In this document: piece by piece, positions 9,490-17,356 of the stretch
How positions within the stretch are numbered: the first letter of the stretch is position 1
How the letters are laid out: every line of letters begins with the position of its first letter
Assembly (NCBI GenBank): GCA_034926675.1
Contig: JAYFQW010000001.1
Span: 169,093 to 233,092, forward strand
Reading direction: 5' to 3'
DNA length: 64,000 nt
Source: Clostridia bacterium
GTDB taxonomy: Bacteria; Bacillota; DTU025
Made by a program: the position numbers and the translations under genes
Notes under the pieces: model-generated
Databases searched by the model: none
What the model saw: the letters and a program-made list of their open reading frames with translations, nothing else
What the model was told of the DNA's origin: nothing

Positions 9490-10158
9490 ATGTCCCTGTT
9501 CATTAGGAACTCCTGGCTCCTCGGACTTGCCACAATACTTGGCGCCCTGGTTGGATTGGAGCGCGAGAAACAGGGCAAGTCAGCAGGCCTTCGCACCCAT
9601 TCCCTTGTGTGCCTTGGATCTGCACTGATCACCCTGGTTAGCATATATGGGTTCGGGCCCTATGCGGATGGGGTAAGGGATCCAGCCAGAGTTGCTGCGC
9701 AGATAGTAAGCGGAATTGGTTTCCTCGGCGCTGGAACCATAATGCGGGAGGGCGCCAACATCAAGGGGCTCACGACTGCTGCGAGCCTATGGACTACCGC
9801 AGGCATCGGCCTGGCAATCGGGGCGGGCCTGGTCGTTCCCGCAGTTGTCGCGACCGCCTTTGTAGAGATCGTACTGGTCGTAATGGGGAAGGTAGAGCGA
9901 AGGTTCATCGGTCGCAAGCAAGCCTTCATGAGAGTAGTAGCGGTGGACCGCCCAGGCCTGCTTGGTGAAATCGCGACTTGCGTGGGCGAGTGCAACATGA
10001 ACATCCTGGCCACCGATCTCACCCTCGACCGTGAGAATGCCCTTGTCACCATAGACATAACCATGTCCACGAGCAACACCACTGCGACCCACAGCCAGCT
10101 CCTGCAGCATCTGCTCTCGACTCCGGGGGTGCTCCGCGCCGAGCTGGACAACTGGTAG
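9490..10158 (+). CDS. MgtC/SapB family membrane protein
   Basis: 222 residues with four hydrophobic segments in the first 140 residues carrying MgtC-family signatures (GLEREKQGKSAGLRTHSLV, GIGFLGAGTIM, LTTAASLWTTA). A C-terminal soluble ACT-like domain (about 140-220) follows. MgtC-like proteins are linked to growth in low magnesium and to ATP homeostasis in other bacteria; the role here is inferred only. ATG 9490 follows GGGGAGGAAG with a rather long spacer. Confidence 0.85.
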   Translation: MSLFIRNSWLLGLATILGALVGLEREKQGKSAGLRTHSLVCLGSALITLVSIYGFGPYADGVRDPARVAAQIVSGIGFLGAGTIMREGANIKGLTTAASLWTTAGIGLAIGAGLVVPAVVATAFVEIVLVVMGKVERRFIGRKQAFMRVVAVDRPGLLGEIATCVGECNMNILATDLTLDRENALVTIDITMSTSNTTATHSQLLQHLLSTPGVLRAELDNW

Positions 10159-10183
10159 GGGACGCCACAAGGAGGCACTTGGC

Positions 10184-10945
10184 ATATTCAAGGCACTCAT
10201 CTCGAACGACGACGGAATATGGGCGCCGGGTCTTGCCGCACTTGCTCGAGCAGTGGTGGAGGTTTCTGGCGAGGTATGGGTGTGCGCGCCGGACGGCGAG
10301 CGCAGCGCAATCAGCCACGGGCTTACCATGGGCAGCCCAATCAGAGCCGCCTTGGTGGAACTGCCTGGCCTTTCAGTGGACGCCTGGGCTGTGAGCGGCA
10401 CCCCAGCGGATTGCGTGAAACTTGCCCTTGATGAGCTCCTGCCGTGCCGTCCTGATATAGTCATGGCAGGCGTCAACCGAGGGCCCAATCTTGGGACTGA
10501 CATCGTCTACTCAGGGACTGTGGCTGCCGCCGCGGAAGGAGCATTCGCAGGGATTCCGTCCATTGCGGTGTCCACTGCCTCATATGATCCCATTGAGTTC
10601 GCGAATGCCGCCACGGCAGGGGCGATGCTTGCCGCCTTCACAGTGAAACACGGGATTCCACGCGGGGTCATGTTGAATGTGAATGTGCCCGATTACTGGG
10701 ATGGAAAGGCAATCGAGCCCACCCGCATGGGCGTGCTCCAATACAGCAACATATTCGACAAGCGGACCGATCCTAGGGGCAGGGCATACTACTGGCTGTG
10801 TGGGGATCCTGTGAAACCCGACCTGGAAGCGGGCCTCGACACAGAGGCCGTGAGCCGCGGATCAGTATCGGTGACTCCGATAAGATTCGAGCTGACCGAT
10901 GAGAGCACCCTGGATGCCCTCCGGAAATGGGACATCTGCACCTAG
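10184..10945 (+). CDS. surE: 5'/3'-nucleotidase SurE, start codon not standard
   Basis: Survival protein SurE, a metal-dependent nucleoside-monophosphate phosphatase. The metal motif SNDDG opens the protein, followed by the Ser loop (GERSAISHGLT) and NRGPNLGTDIVYSGTV with the metal Asn; length about 253 residues is normal. Upstream of SNDDG the frame contains no ATG, GTG or TTG back to the stop at 10157. The GGAGG at 10171-10175 points at codons CTT (10178), GGC and ATA (10184). Either an atypical start is used or one base is missing in this assembly: an extra G after TTG 10179 would restore a TTG start. The coordinate given is nominal. The later GTG 10253 would remove the active site. Confidence 0.85.
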   Translation: MFKALISNDDGIWAPGLAALARAVVEVSGEVWVCAPDGERSAISHGLTMGSPIRAALVELPGLSVDAWAVSGTPADCVKLALDELLPCRPDIVMAGVNRGPNLGTDIVYSGTVAAAAEGAFAGIPSIAVSTASYDPIEFANAATAGAMLAAFTVKHGIPRGVMLNVNVPDYWDGKAIEPTRMGVLQYSNIFDKRTDPRGRAYYWLCGDPVKPDLEAGLDTEAVSRGSVSVTPIRFELTDESTLDALRKWDICT

Positions 10946-10974
10946 GAGCGCATACGATACACAGGGGTGTTCGC

Positions 10975-11184
10975 GTGGCATCTCAGCTGATGTTGGCCTC
11001 TGTGTTGACGATGCTGATCATATTCGCAGTTATCTGGGCGAAATCCGGTGACGTTCACGGCGGCTCTGGTCACGCGATTCTCGCCCGGGGATTCTTGGTC
11101 GTTGCGGGCCTATGTTACATCCTGCTCGTGTGCAAGACATCTGCAATGGTGCTCAGGCAGGTATTCCAGCGCTGGCCCAGATAG
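10975..11184 (+). CDS. Small two-helix membrane protein, unknown
   Basis: 69 residues with two hydrophobic segments (about 6-22 and 37-55) and a basic C-terminus. GTG 10975, seven bases after AGGGG, is favoured over GTG 10927 because it avoids overlap with surE. I recognise no family. It sits between surE and ddl. Confidence 0.55.
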   Translation: MASQLMLASVLTMLIIFAVIWAKSGDVHGGSGHAILARGFLVVAGLCYILLVCKTSAMVLRQVFQRWPR

Positions 11185-11210
11185 GGCCGGCTATAACGAT
11201 GAACAGGAAC

Positions 11211-11251
11211 AGGGGGGAGGCGCGCAGGACTGCCTGCGCGCATGCATTATG
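11211..11251 (+). promoter_or_regulatory. Shine-Dalgarno separated from the ddl start by a perfect hairpin
   Basis: The strong ribosome site AGGGGGGAGG (11211-11220) is 28 bases from ATG 11249, too far for normal initiation. Between them lies a perfect 9-bp stem (11220-11228 with 11233-11241) with a 4-base loop. Folding would bring the ribosome site to about 7-8 bases from the ATG. No T-run follows, so it is not an intrinsic terminator. Confidence 0.6.
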
Positions 11252-12190
11252 GATTCAGGGAACCAGCCGTTGACGGTAGCGGTCTTGATGGGAGGCTCAT
11301 CTTCTGAGCGGGAGATCTCGCTTATGTCTGGCCGGCAGGTGGTCGCGGCCTTAGGTCGGCTGGGCCACAGGGTGATTGAGGCGGACCCCAGCCATGGCGG
11401 TGTGGAGAAACTGATGTCGGAGCGGCCTGATGTCGCTTTCATTGCGATGCACGGGAGGCTTGGAGAGGATGGATGCATGCAGGGGCTTCTTGAGGTTCTC
11501 GGCATCCCCTACACAGGGTCATCCGTTCTGGGAAGCGCTCTTGCCATGGACAAGGCGGTATCCAAAGCGGTATTCTCGGCAGCCGGTGTGCCCACCCCTG
11601 GTTACGTGGTCCTGAACTCCCGTGACCCGCTGGATGCCTCGGCGGCCAGAGCAGTCGCGGAAATCGGCGTCCCATGCGTGGTAAAACCCTCCTGCCAGGG
11701 ATCTACTGTTGGAATCACCATAGTGAAGAGCCGCCCCGCCCTGGGCGAGGCCATGAAGCTCGCATTCAGCTACGATCCTTTGGCAGTGGTGGAGAGATAC
11801 GTCTTGGGAACAGAGGTCACCGTGGGAGTGCTAGGCAACGACGAGCTGAAGGCTCTGCCCGTGCTTGAGATCGTGCCCAAGAATGAGATGTACGACTGGG
11901 AATCCAAGTACACCCCTGGGATGTCGGAACACATCATCCCTGCGAGAATACCGGCGCAGGCGGACGCGGAATGCAGGAGGCTTGCGGTTAGGGCCCATTC
12001 GGCGCTCAAGTGCCATTCCTTCTCGAGGGTGGATATGATCGTAGAGCCATCCGGGCGCGTTTGGGTGCTGGAGGTCAACACTATTCCCGGGCTTACGGAG
12101 GTGAGCCTTCTTCCCGACGCAGCGAAAGCAGCCGGAATAACATTCGATCGGCTTGTTCAGCTGATGATAGACGGGGCTTTCAAGCGTTGA
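11249..12190 (+). CDS. ddl: D-alanine--D-alanine ligase
   Basis: ATP-grasp ligase making D-Ala-D-Ala for peptidoglycan. Visible motifs are GGSSSEREISL at the N-terminus, HGRLGEDG, KPSCQGSTVGI for ATP binding, and the C-terminal EVNTIPGLTEVSLLP loop with Mg ligands. The 313-residue length is typical. ATG 11249 is chosen because it directly precedes the conserved N-terminus; its ribosome site is displaced by a hairpin (see the separate entry). An open frame upstream to 11048 is not conserved. Confidence 0.94.
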   Translation: MDSGNQPLTVAVLMGGSSSEREISLMSGRQVVAALGRLGHRVIEADPSHGGVEKLMSERPDVAFIAMHGRLGEDGCMQGLLEVLGIPYTGSSVLGSALAMDKAVSKAVFSAAGVPTPGYVVLNSRDPLDASAARAVAEIGVPCVVKPSCQGSTVGITIVKSRPALGEAMKLAFSYDPLAVVERYVLGTEVTVGVLGNDELKALPVLEIVPKNEMYDWESKYTPGMSEHIIPARIPAQADAECRRLAVRAHSALKCHSFSRVDMIVEPSGRVWVLEVNTIPGLTEVSLLPDAAKAAGITFDRLVQLMIDGAFKR

Positions 12191-12254
12191 CGACTACAGC
12201 CACATCGGTCTGGCGCTGTCCTTTTCACCAAGAATACGGTAGAATATGAAGGGA

Positions 12255-12291
12255 TGCCGATAATCGGGCATGCCGCTTTCAGGGCATGCCC
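12255..12291 (+). promoter_or_regulatory. Candidate operator in the leader of the sigma-54 activator gene
   Basis: Holds TGCCGATAATCGGGCATGC (12255-12273) and the perfect palindrome GGGCATGCCC (12282-12291). The first element matches 14 of 19 positions, on the opposite strand, with 13849-13867 upstream of kdd. It lies just downstream of a weak -10-like TAGAAT (12240-12245), which would fit autorepression. Confidence 0.5.
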
Positions 12292-12316
12292 CCGCTGCAA
12301 AGGGGGGTGGAGTCAG

Positions 12317-13831
12317 ATGCGGGATGCTCCCGTCGATCTCGAGCACCTCTCTGCAGACCTTCGCGTGGTGCTCGACTCCATAAACGAGGGAATCCACATA
12401 GTGGACACCTCCGGTGTTACTGTCTTTTACAACAAGGTCGCCGCGGTTCTCGACTACCTCGACCCGTCGGAGGTGGTAGGGAAGCATATCCTGTCGGTGT
12501 TCCCGTCACTCTCGGAAGACACAAGCACACTCCTGTCAGTGCTTCGAACTGGGCGCCCATCTCAAGTCAGGCAGCAAACGTTCCGCAATTTCAAGGACAA
12601 CACCATTACAACCCTGAACTCAACACTCCCCATCTACGTTGGCGCGAAGCTCGTCGGCGCCATTGAGGTGTCGAAGGACGTTACTCTCGTGAAAGCCCTC
12701 GCTGAGCGCGTGGTGGATCTACAGGCGGAGCTATACGCGGCAAGGAACGGGCAGGAACGGGGCCGCACCGCCGGGCCGGGGCCTGACCGCGGCACTGCCA
12801 GGTACAGCTTCGATGACATGATCGCCGCAAGCCGCCAGATGCAGGACGTGATATTCCGAGCTCGGCGCGCGGCCGCTGGCCAGTCGCCGGTGCTTGTTTT
12901 CGGAGAGACGGGCACTGGCAAGGAGTTGGTTGTCCAGTCGATACACAATGCATCTCCGCGTGCATCAAAACCTTTTGTCGCTCAGAACTGCGCTGCCCTT
13001 CCGGGAACGCTTCTCGAAGGGATTCTCTTCGGCACCGCCAAAGGCGCCTTCACAGGGGCTGAGAACCGCCCGGGCCTGTTTGAGGTGGCAAACGGGGGCG
13101 CCATGTTCCTTGATGAGGTTGACGCCATGCCCCTCTCGCTCCAGGCCAAGCTGCTCCGGGTGATACAGGAGGGCGCACTGCGAAGGATAGGAGAATCCGC
13201 AGAGCGCAGGATCGATGTCAGGCTCCTCTCATCGATGTCGTCGAACCCCATGTCCGCAGTGGAGCGCGGGCTTGTCAGGCGCGATCTCTTCTTCAGAATA
13301 GGAGTGATCGTAATCGAGATCCCCCCCCTACGCGACAGGCGCGACGATATCCCGGCGCTCACATCCCACTTCATCTCCAGGTATGCGACTCAGTTCGGTG
13401 TCGATGTGCGTGGCATGACTTCTGCAGCTATGGACCTGTTCATGCGCCATCCCTGGCAGGGCAACATCCGCGAGCTTCAGCATGCCATAGAAGCGGCGGT
13501 TCAGCTGTCACAGGGGCAGCTCATCGGCATTGAGCATCTTCCTTCTCACTTCGATGACATCCGCGGCAGTGAAAAGAGCCATCGGGGCGCAGCAGCAGCC
13601 GCTGCAGCCGCTGCCGCTGCTGCCCAAACGAGTGAACTCCGCGCCGCTGATAGCCTATCTCCCGCTTTGGCGCCGTCACTGAGGCAGCTTGAGGAGGAGA
13701 TGCTCCGATCCGCCCTCCACATGTCAAAGGGAAACGTATCTGCCGCAGCGCGCCGTCTTGGCGTCCCTCGTCAGACACTTCAGCACAAGCTCAAGAGGTT
13801 GGGCATAGACTCGGGCAAAGCAGCGGACTGA
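12317..13831 (+). CDS. Sigma-54-dependent transcriptional activator (PAS, AAA+, Fis-type HTH)
   Basis: Bacterial enhancer-binding protein of about 504 residues. An N-terminal PAS-type sensor (about 12-120) likely detects a ligand; a central AAA+ domain has Walker A GETGTGKE (about 195-202) and an intact GAFTGA loop (about 242) that contacts sigma-54; a 13-alanine tract links to a C-terminal Fis-type helix-turn-helix (about 465-500). ATG 12317 follows AAGGGGGGTGG. It stands next to the lysine-fermentation operon, whose first gene has a -24/-12 promoter, so it most likely activates that operon. The effector is not evident; lysine or a pathway intermediate is an inference. Confidence 0.93.
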   Translation: MRDAPVDLEHLSADLRVVLDSINEGIHIVDTSGVTVFYNKVAAVLDYLDPSEVVGKHILSVFPSLSEDTSTLLSVLRTGRPSQVRQQTFRNFKDNTITTLNSTLPIYVGAKLVGAIEVSKDVTLVKALAERVVDLQAELYAARNGQERGRTAGPGPDRGTARYSFDDMIAASRQMQDVIFRARRAAAGQSPVLVFGETGTGKELVVQSIHNASPRASKPFVAQNCAALPGTLLEGILFGTAKGAFTGAENRPGLFEVANGGAMFLDEVDAMPLSLQAKLLRVIQEGALRRIGESAERRIDVRLLSSMSSNPMSAVERGLVRRDLFFRIGVIVIEIPPLRDRRDDIPALTSHFISRYATQFGVDVRGMTSAAMDLFMRHPWQGNIRELQHAIEAAVQLSQGQLIGIEHLPSHFDDIRGSEKSHRGAAAAAAAAAAAAQTSELRAADSLSPALAPSLRQLEEEMLRSALHMSKGNVSAAARRLGVPRQTLQHKLKRLGIDSGKAAD

Positions 13832-13842
13832 CCTGCCGACGC

Positions 13843-13876
13843 TTGGGCGCATGCCCATTATTGGGCAGCACCCAAA
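13843..13876 (+). promoter_or_regulatory. Candidate upstream activator site for the lysine operon
   Basis: Nested inverted repeats: TTGGGC and CCCAA arms flank GCCCA-TTAT-TGGGC. Its centre is about 80 bases upstream of the expected start of the sigma-54 promoter, the normal place for an enhancer-binding protein. Part of it (13849-13867, minus strand TGCCCAATAATGGGCATGC) recurs in the activator's own leader. Confidence 0.55.
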
Positions 13877-13910
13877 CCAAGCCAAGCAGGGCATCTTCTG
13901 AGCGTAGCGT

Positions 13911-13926
13911 TGGCATGGCTCTTGCG
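13911..13926 (+). promoter_or_regulatory. Sigma-54 (-24/-12) promoter of the lysine-fermentation operon
   Basis: TGGCATG-GCTC-TTGCG matches the TGGCACG-N4-TTGCA consensus with GG and GC at exact spacing. It is 39 bases upstream of kdd and directly follows the sigma-54 activator gene. Confidence 0.8.
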
Positions 13927-13964
13927 AGAGTGTTGTTGACAAGACGAATCAGGAGGTGCGGACG

Positions 13965-15005
13965 ATGGCGAGAGGCTGCAAGTACGGAACTCACCGCGTG
14001 ATGGAGCCAGCAGGGGTCATGCCTCAGGCGGCGTGGAAGATTGATAACACGATGACGATCCGCGACAACGAGATACTTGTGAAAGTCGAAACGTTGAACA
14101 TCGACGCGGCGAGTTTCACTCAGATCAAGCAGGAGGCCGCAGGGGATGTTGGCCGAATCGGCGAGATCATGCTCGGGATCGTGGCGAAGCGCGGCAAGCA
14201 TCACAATCCCGTTACAGGCTCAGGCGGGATGTTGATCGGGGCTATCGAAAAGGTCGGGTCGGACCTAGCTGGAGTGGTCGACCTCAAGGTTGGCGACAGA
14301 ATTGCTACACTAGTCTCTCTCTCACTCACACCGCTCGTCATTGACAAGATCATCGCGGTGCATTCTGACACCGACCAGGTGGATATCGAAGGCCATGCCG
14401 TTCTGTTCGAGAGCGGAATATACGCGAAGCTCCCCAATGACATGCCTGCAAGCTTGGCCCTTGCAGTTCTGGATGTGGCCGGCGCTCCGGCACAAACAGC
14501 GAAGCTCGTGAAGCCAGGCGACGTAGTGCTCATAATCGGCGCGGGCGGCAAGTCCGGGCTGTTATGCATGTACGAAGCGCGTAAGCGCGCAGGCGTCACA
14601 GGCAAGGTGATCGCCCTTGCTCACTCCGCGGGCAGCAAGGCCAGAGCAGAGGCTACTGGCTGGGCAGATGTTGTTCTCCAGGGAGATGCCACAAAGCCAC
14701 TCGACATCCTTCACATGGTGGAGAACGCGACAGGCGGACACTTGGCCGATGTGACGATCAACTGCGTCAACATCCCAGGCGCCGAGATGTCGTCGATACT
14801 TGCCACCCGTGAACTGGGGATCGTCTACTTCTTCAGCATGGCGACTAGCTTCACCGCCGCAGCCCTCGGGGCTGAGGGCGTTGGTCACGACGTTACCATG
14901 ATCATTGGCAACGGCTACACTCGTGGGCATGCCGAGATCGCCCTGGCCGAACTCCGCGAAAGCGCGCAGCTTCGCCAGATCTTCGAAGAGCTCTACGCAA
15001 GATAG
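13965..15005 (+). CDS. kdd: L-erythro-3,5-diaminohexanoate dehydrogenase
   Basis: NAD-dependent deamination of 3,5-diaminohexanoate to 5-amino-3-oxohexanoate in lysine fermentation. The 346-residue protein has the family N-terminus ([10 protein letters not shown]) and a Rossmann segment with [17 protein letters not shown] (about 186-202). AGGAGG at 13951-13956 places the start at ATG 13965 rather than GTG 13956. First gene of the operon, just behind a sigma-54 promoter. The assignment rests on recalled family features plus the flanking kam genes and is strong in this context. Confidence 0.9.
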   Translation: MARGCKYGTHRVMEPAGVMPQAAWKIDNTMTIRDNEILVKVETLNIDAASFTQIKQEAAGDVGRIGEIMLGIVAKRGKHHNPVTGSGGMLIGAIEKVGSDLAGVVDLKVGDRIATLVSLSLTPLVIDKIIAVHSDTDQVDIEGHAVLFESGIYAKLPNDMPASLALAVLDVAGAPAQTAKLVKPGDVVLIIGAGGKSGLLCMYEARKRAGVTGKVIALAHSAGSKARAEATGWADVVLQGDATKPLDILHMVENATGGHLADVTINCVNIPGAEMSSILATRELGIVYFFSMATSFTAAALGAEGVGHDVTMIIGNGYTRGHAEIALAELRESAQLRQIFEELYAR

Positions 15006-15021
15006 CAGGGAGGCGGGCGCC

Positions 15022-16260
15022 ATGTGGGAAGACGTCCCGAGGAAGGACTGGGACGACTGGCACTGGCAGTTCAGAAACAGGATCACAGGGGTTGAGCAGC
15101 TGAAGAGGGTTGTGAACATCACGCCGGAGGAAGAGGAAGGGGTTTCGCAATGCCTCACGAAGCTGCGCATGGCCATTACTCCCTACTACGCCAGTTTGAT
15201 CGATCCGGACAACCCCAACTGCCCAGTTCGCAGGCAGGCCATACCTGTGAGACAAGAGCTGGATCTGGGCGAGGCCGACATGGCGGATCCGCTCCACGAA
15301 GATGTCGACTCTCCGGTTCCGCATCTCACCCACAGATACCCGGATCGAGTGTTGTTCCTGATCACCTCGGTATGCTCCACCTACTGCAGGCATTGCACCC
15401 GACGCAGGTTCGCGGGCCACACTGACAGCGCCATATCCAAGGGTGAGATCGACGCGGCGATCCAGTACATTCGGGATACACCCCAGGTAAGGGATGTCCT
15501 CCTCTCCGGCGGCGACGCACTCACCGTGTCCGACGACGCGCTGGAGTACATCATCCGGGAGCTTCGCACGATTCCCCATGTGGAGATCGTGAGAATCGGA
15601 ACGCGCGTGCCGGTGGTTCTGCCACAGAGGATCACGCCGGAGCTATGCACGATGCTTAGGAAGTATCATCCGATTTGGCTCAACACCCACTTCAACCACC
15701 CGAAGGAAGTGACCCCGGAATCCCGTCGTGCCTGCGAGATGCTTGTTGACGCAGGAATCCCCGTCGGGAACCAGAGTGTGCTCCTAAAGGGCGTGAACGA
15801 TTGTCCGCACATCATGAAGAAACTCGTTCAGGATCTTGTGAAGATGAGAGTGCGCCCCTATTATATCTACCAATGTGATCTTTCACAGGGCATCGAACAT
15901 TTCCGGACATCGGTGGGCAAGGGCATCGAGATCATTGAGAACCTGAGAGGCCACACCTCTGGGTTCGCCGTTCCGACCTATGTGATCGACGCGCCAGGCG
16001 GAGGCGGGAAGATCCCTGTGGGGCCTCAGTATCTGATATCCCAGACAGATACGAAGGTGATCCTCAGAAACTACGAAGGGGTCATCACATCATACACTGA
16101 GCCTGACGACAAGATCAGCCACTGCCAGGAATGTGGCATATGTGGGAAGCCAGCGCCTCACGCAAATGAGGGCGTAGCAGCACTGATGGACGGGGTGGTG
16201 GCAAGCCTTGAACCAATCGGGCTCGAGAGACGCAGACGATCTCATCGGCACAGTTCTTGA
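15022..16260 (+). CDS. kamA: L-lysine 2,3-aminomutase
   Basis: Radical-SAM, PLP-dependent enzyme converting L-lysine to L-beta-lysine, the entry step of the pathway. The iron-sulfur motif C-x3-C-x2-C is C118, C122, C125 (CSTYCRHC). The PLP-lysine motif PGGGGK is present near residue 330, and C-terminal cysteines ([10 protein letters not shown]) can bind the structural zinc. 412 residues is normal. GGGAGG precedes ATG 15022. It follows kdd by 16 bases and its end overlaps the kamB-like gene by 53 bases. Confidence 0.96.
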   Translation: MWEDVPRKDWDDWHWQFRNRITGVEQLKRVVNITPEEEEGVSQCLTKLRMAITPYYASLIDPDNPNCPVRRQAIPVRQELDLGEADMADPLHEDVDSPVPHLTHRYPDRVLFLITSVCSTYCRHCTRRRFAGHTDSAISKGEIDAAIQYIRDTPQVRDVLLSGGDALTVSDDALEYIIRELRTIPHVEIVRIGTRVPVVLPQRITPELCTMLRKYHPIWLNTHFNHPKEVTPESRRACEMLVDAGIPVGNQSVLLKGVNDCPHIMKKLVQDLVKMRVRPYYIYQCDLSQGIEHFRTSVGKGIEIIENLRGHTSGFAVPTYVIDAPGGGGKIPVGPQYLISQTDTKVILRNYEGVITSYTEPDDKISHCQECGICGKPAPHANEGVAALMDGVVASLEPIGLERRRRSHRHSS

Positions 16261-17356
16261 CATCGCTCTATCGTCCCCAGATCGATGCGTAGGCGTGGTG
16301 GGCCTGGCCAAGAACTGCGGCAAGACTACTGTCCTTGCAAGCCTGGTGCGATCGGCGTCGGCGCGCCGCATCCGCGTCGGCGTCACATCGTGTGGACGTG
16401 ACGGGGAGCTTTACGACGCCATAACTGGGTTGCCGAAACCCGCCATACAGGTATCGGCAGGCACAGTGGTTGCCTTGGCGGAATCGACCCTGAACAGGAC
16501 ATCGTCACACCTAGAGGTTCTGGAGAGGCTAGGGGTTCACACGACTGCCGGCGAGATCGTGGTCGCCCGAGCCATGGGCCGTGGGCCGGTGGAGATCATC
16601 GGGTGCAACCATTCGCGGGATCTCATAGCATCTATCGCCGCCATGCGCAGTCACGGGGCGGAGCTGATCCTGGTGGACGGGGCAGCGGGCCGAACCTTCC
16701 TCGCCTCACCAGATGTGGTGGGATCGTTCGTCCTATCCACCGGAGCGGCCCTCGATGGAGAAATGCGCGAGGTAGCCGATGCCACTGAGATGGCGGTGCA
16801 CCTGTTCACACTGCCTCCTCCTCCGCCTGAGCTATCTCGGCAGGCCGAGGCGGCAATAAGAGCCGGACAGCCTAGCATCATCCGTTCAACAGGTGTGGTG
16901 CAGCCGTTCCCGTGGCGTACTCTTTTGGGGCGAGAGTCGGAAATAGTAGCACTGCTCAATCCAGACGACATGGGTCTGGCGTACGATAGAGCGATCGGCG
17001 ACGCGCTCCTGGCCAAGCTCGCCGAATGGCTTGTGCGGCACAGTGCAGAGCGGGCCGAGGGAGCGAAGAGGGCGGGTCGCGCGGGCCCCAACGAGTTCGT
17101 GGTAGTAGGCGCCGACCCTGCGCGCGTGGCGGCAGGGGAGAGAAGCGCCAGGGAATTCGAAGCCGCGGGCGGAACGCTGAGCGTTCTCAGGCGTGCGTCG
17201 GTCGTCGCGATCAGCACAAACCCCACGAGTCCGTCGGGGGTCCGGTTCGATCCTCGTGAGTTCACTCTGGAAGTGTCGCGCCGTGTCCCGAACCTGCTGG
17301 TGTTCGACGTGGCAGCAGGGCTTTCAGCGTTAGGAGGTGCAGCGTGTGAGGCTTAA
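16208..17356 (+). CDS. KamB-like P-loop protein of the lysine aminomutase cluster
   Basis: 382 residues with an N-terminal Walker A ([10 protein letters not shown], about 34-43) and an [11 protein letters not shown] segment. Genes in this position, between kamA and kamD, are called kamB in lysine-fermenting clostridia and have been proposed to belong to a reactivating system for the B12-dependent lysine 5,6-aminomutase; the exact role is uncertain. The start TTG 16208 lies inside kamA and the 3' end overlaps kamD, so translation is tightly coupled. The MutS-like partner KamC expected in many clusters is not found here. The assignment is by position and P-loop; a search should confirm it. Confidence 0.72.
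   Translation: MNQSGSRDADDLIGTVLDIALSSPDRCVGVVGLAKNCGKTTVLASLVRSASARRIRVGVTSCGRDGELYDAITGLPKPAIQVSAGTVVALAESTLNRTSSHLEVLERLGVHTTAGEIVVARAMGRGPVEIIGCNHSRDLIASIAAMRSHGAELILVDGAAGRTFLASPDVVGSFVLSTGAALDGEMREVADATEMAVHLFTLPPPPPELSRQAEAAIRAGQPSIIRSTGVVQPFPWRTLLGRESEIVALLNPDDMGLAYDRAIGDALLAKLAEWLVRHSAERAEGAKRAGRAGPNEFVVVGADPARVAAGERSAREFEAAGGTLSVLRRASVVAISTNPTSPSGVRFDPREFTLEVSRRVPNLLVFDVAAGLSALGGAACEA

Noticed and set aside
10253..10945. GTG 10253 as the start of surE
   Set aside because: It would remove the catalytic SNDDG motif that is plainly encoded upstream in the same frame.
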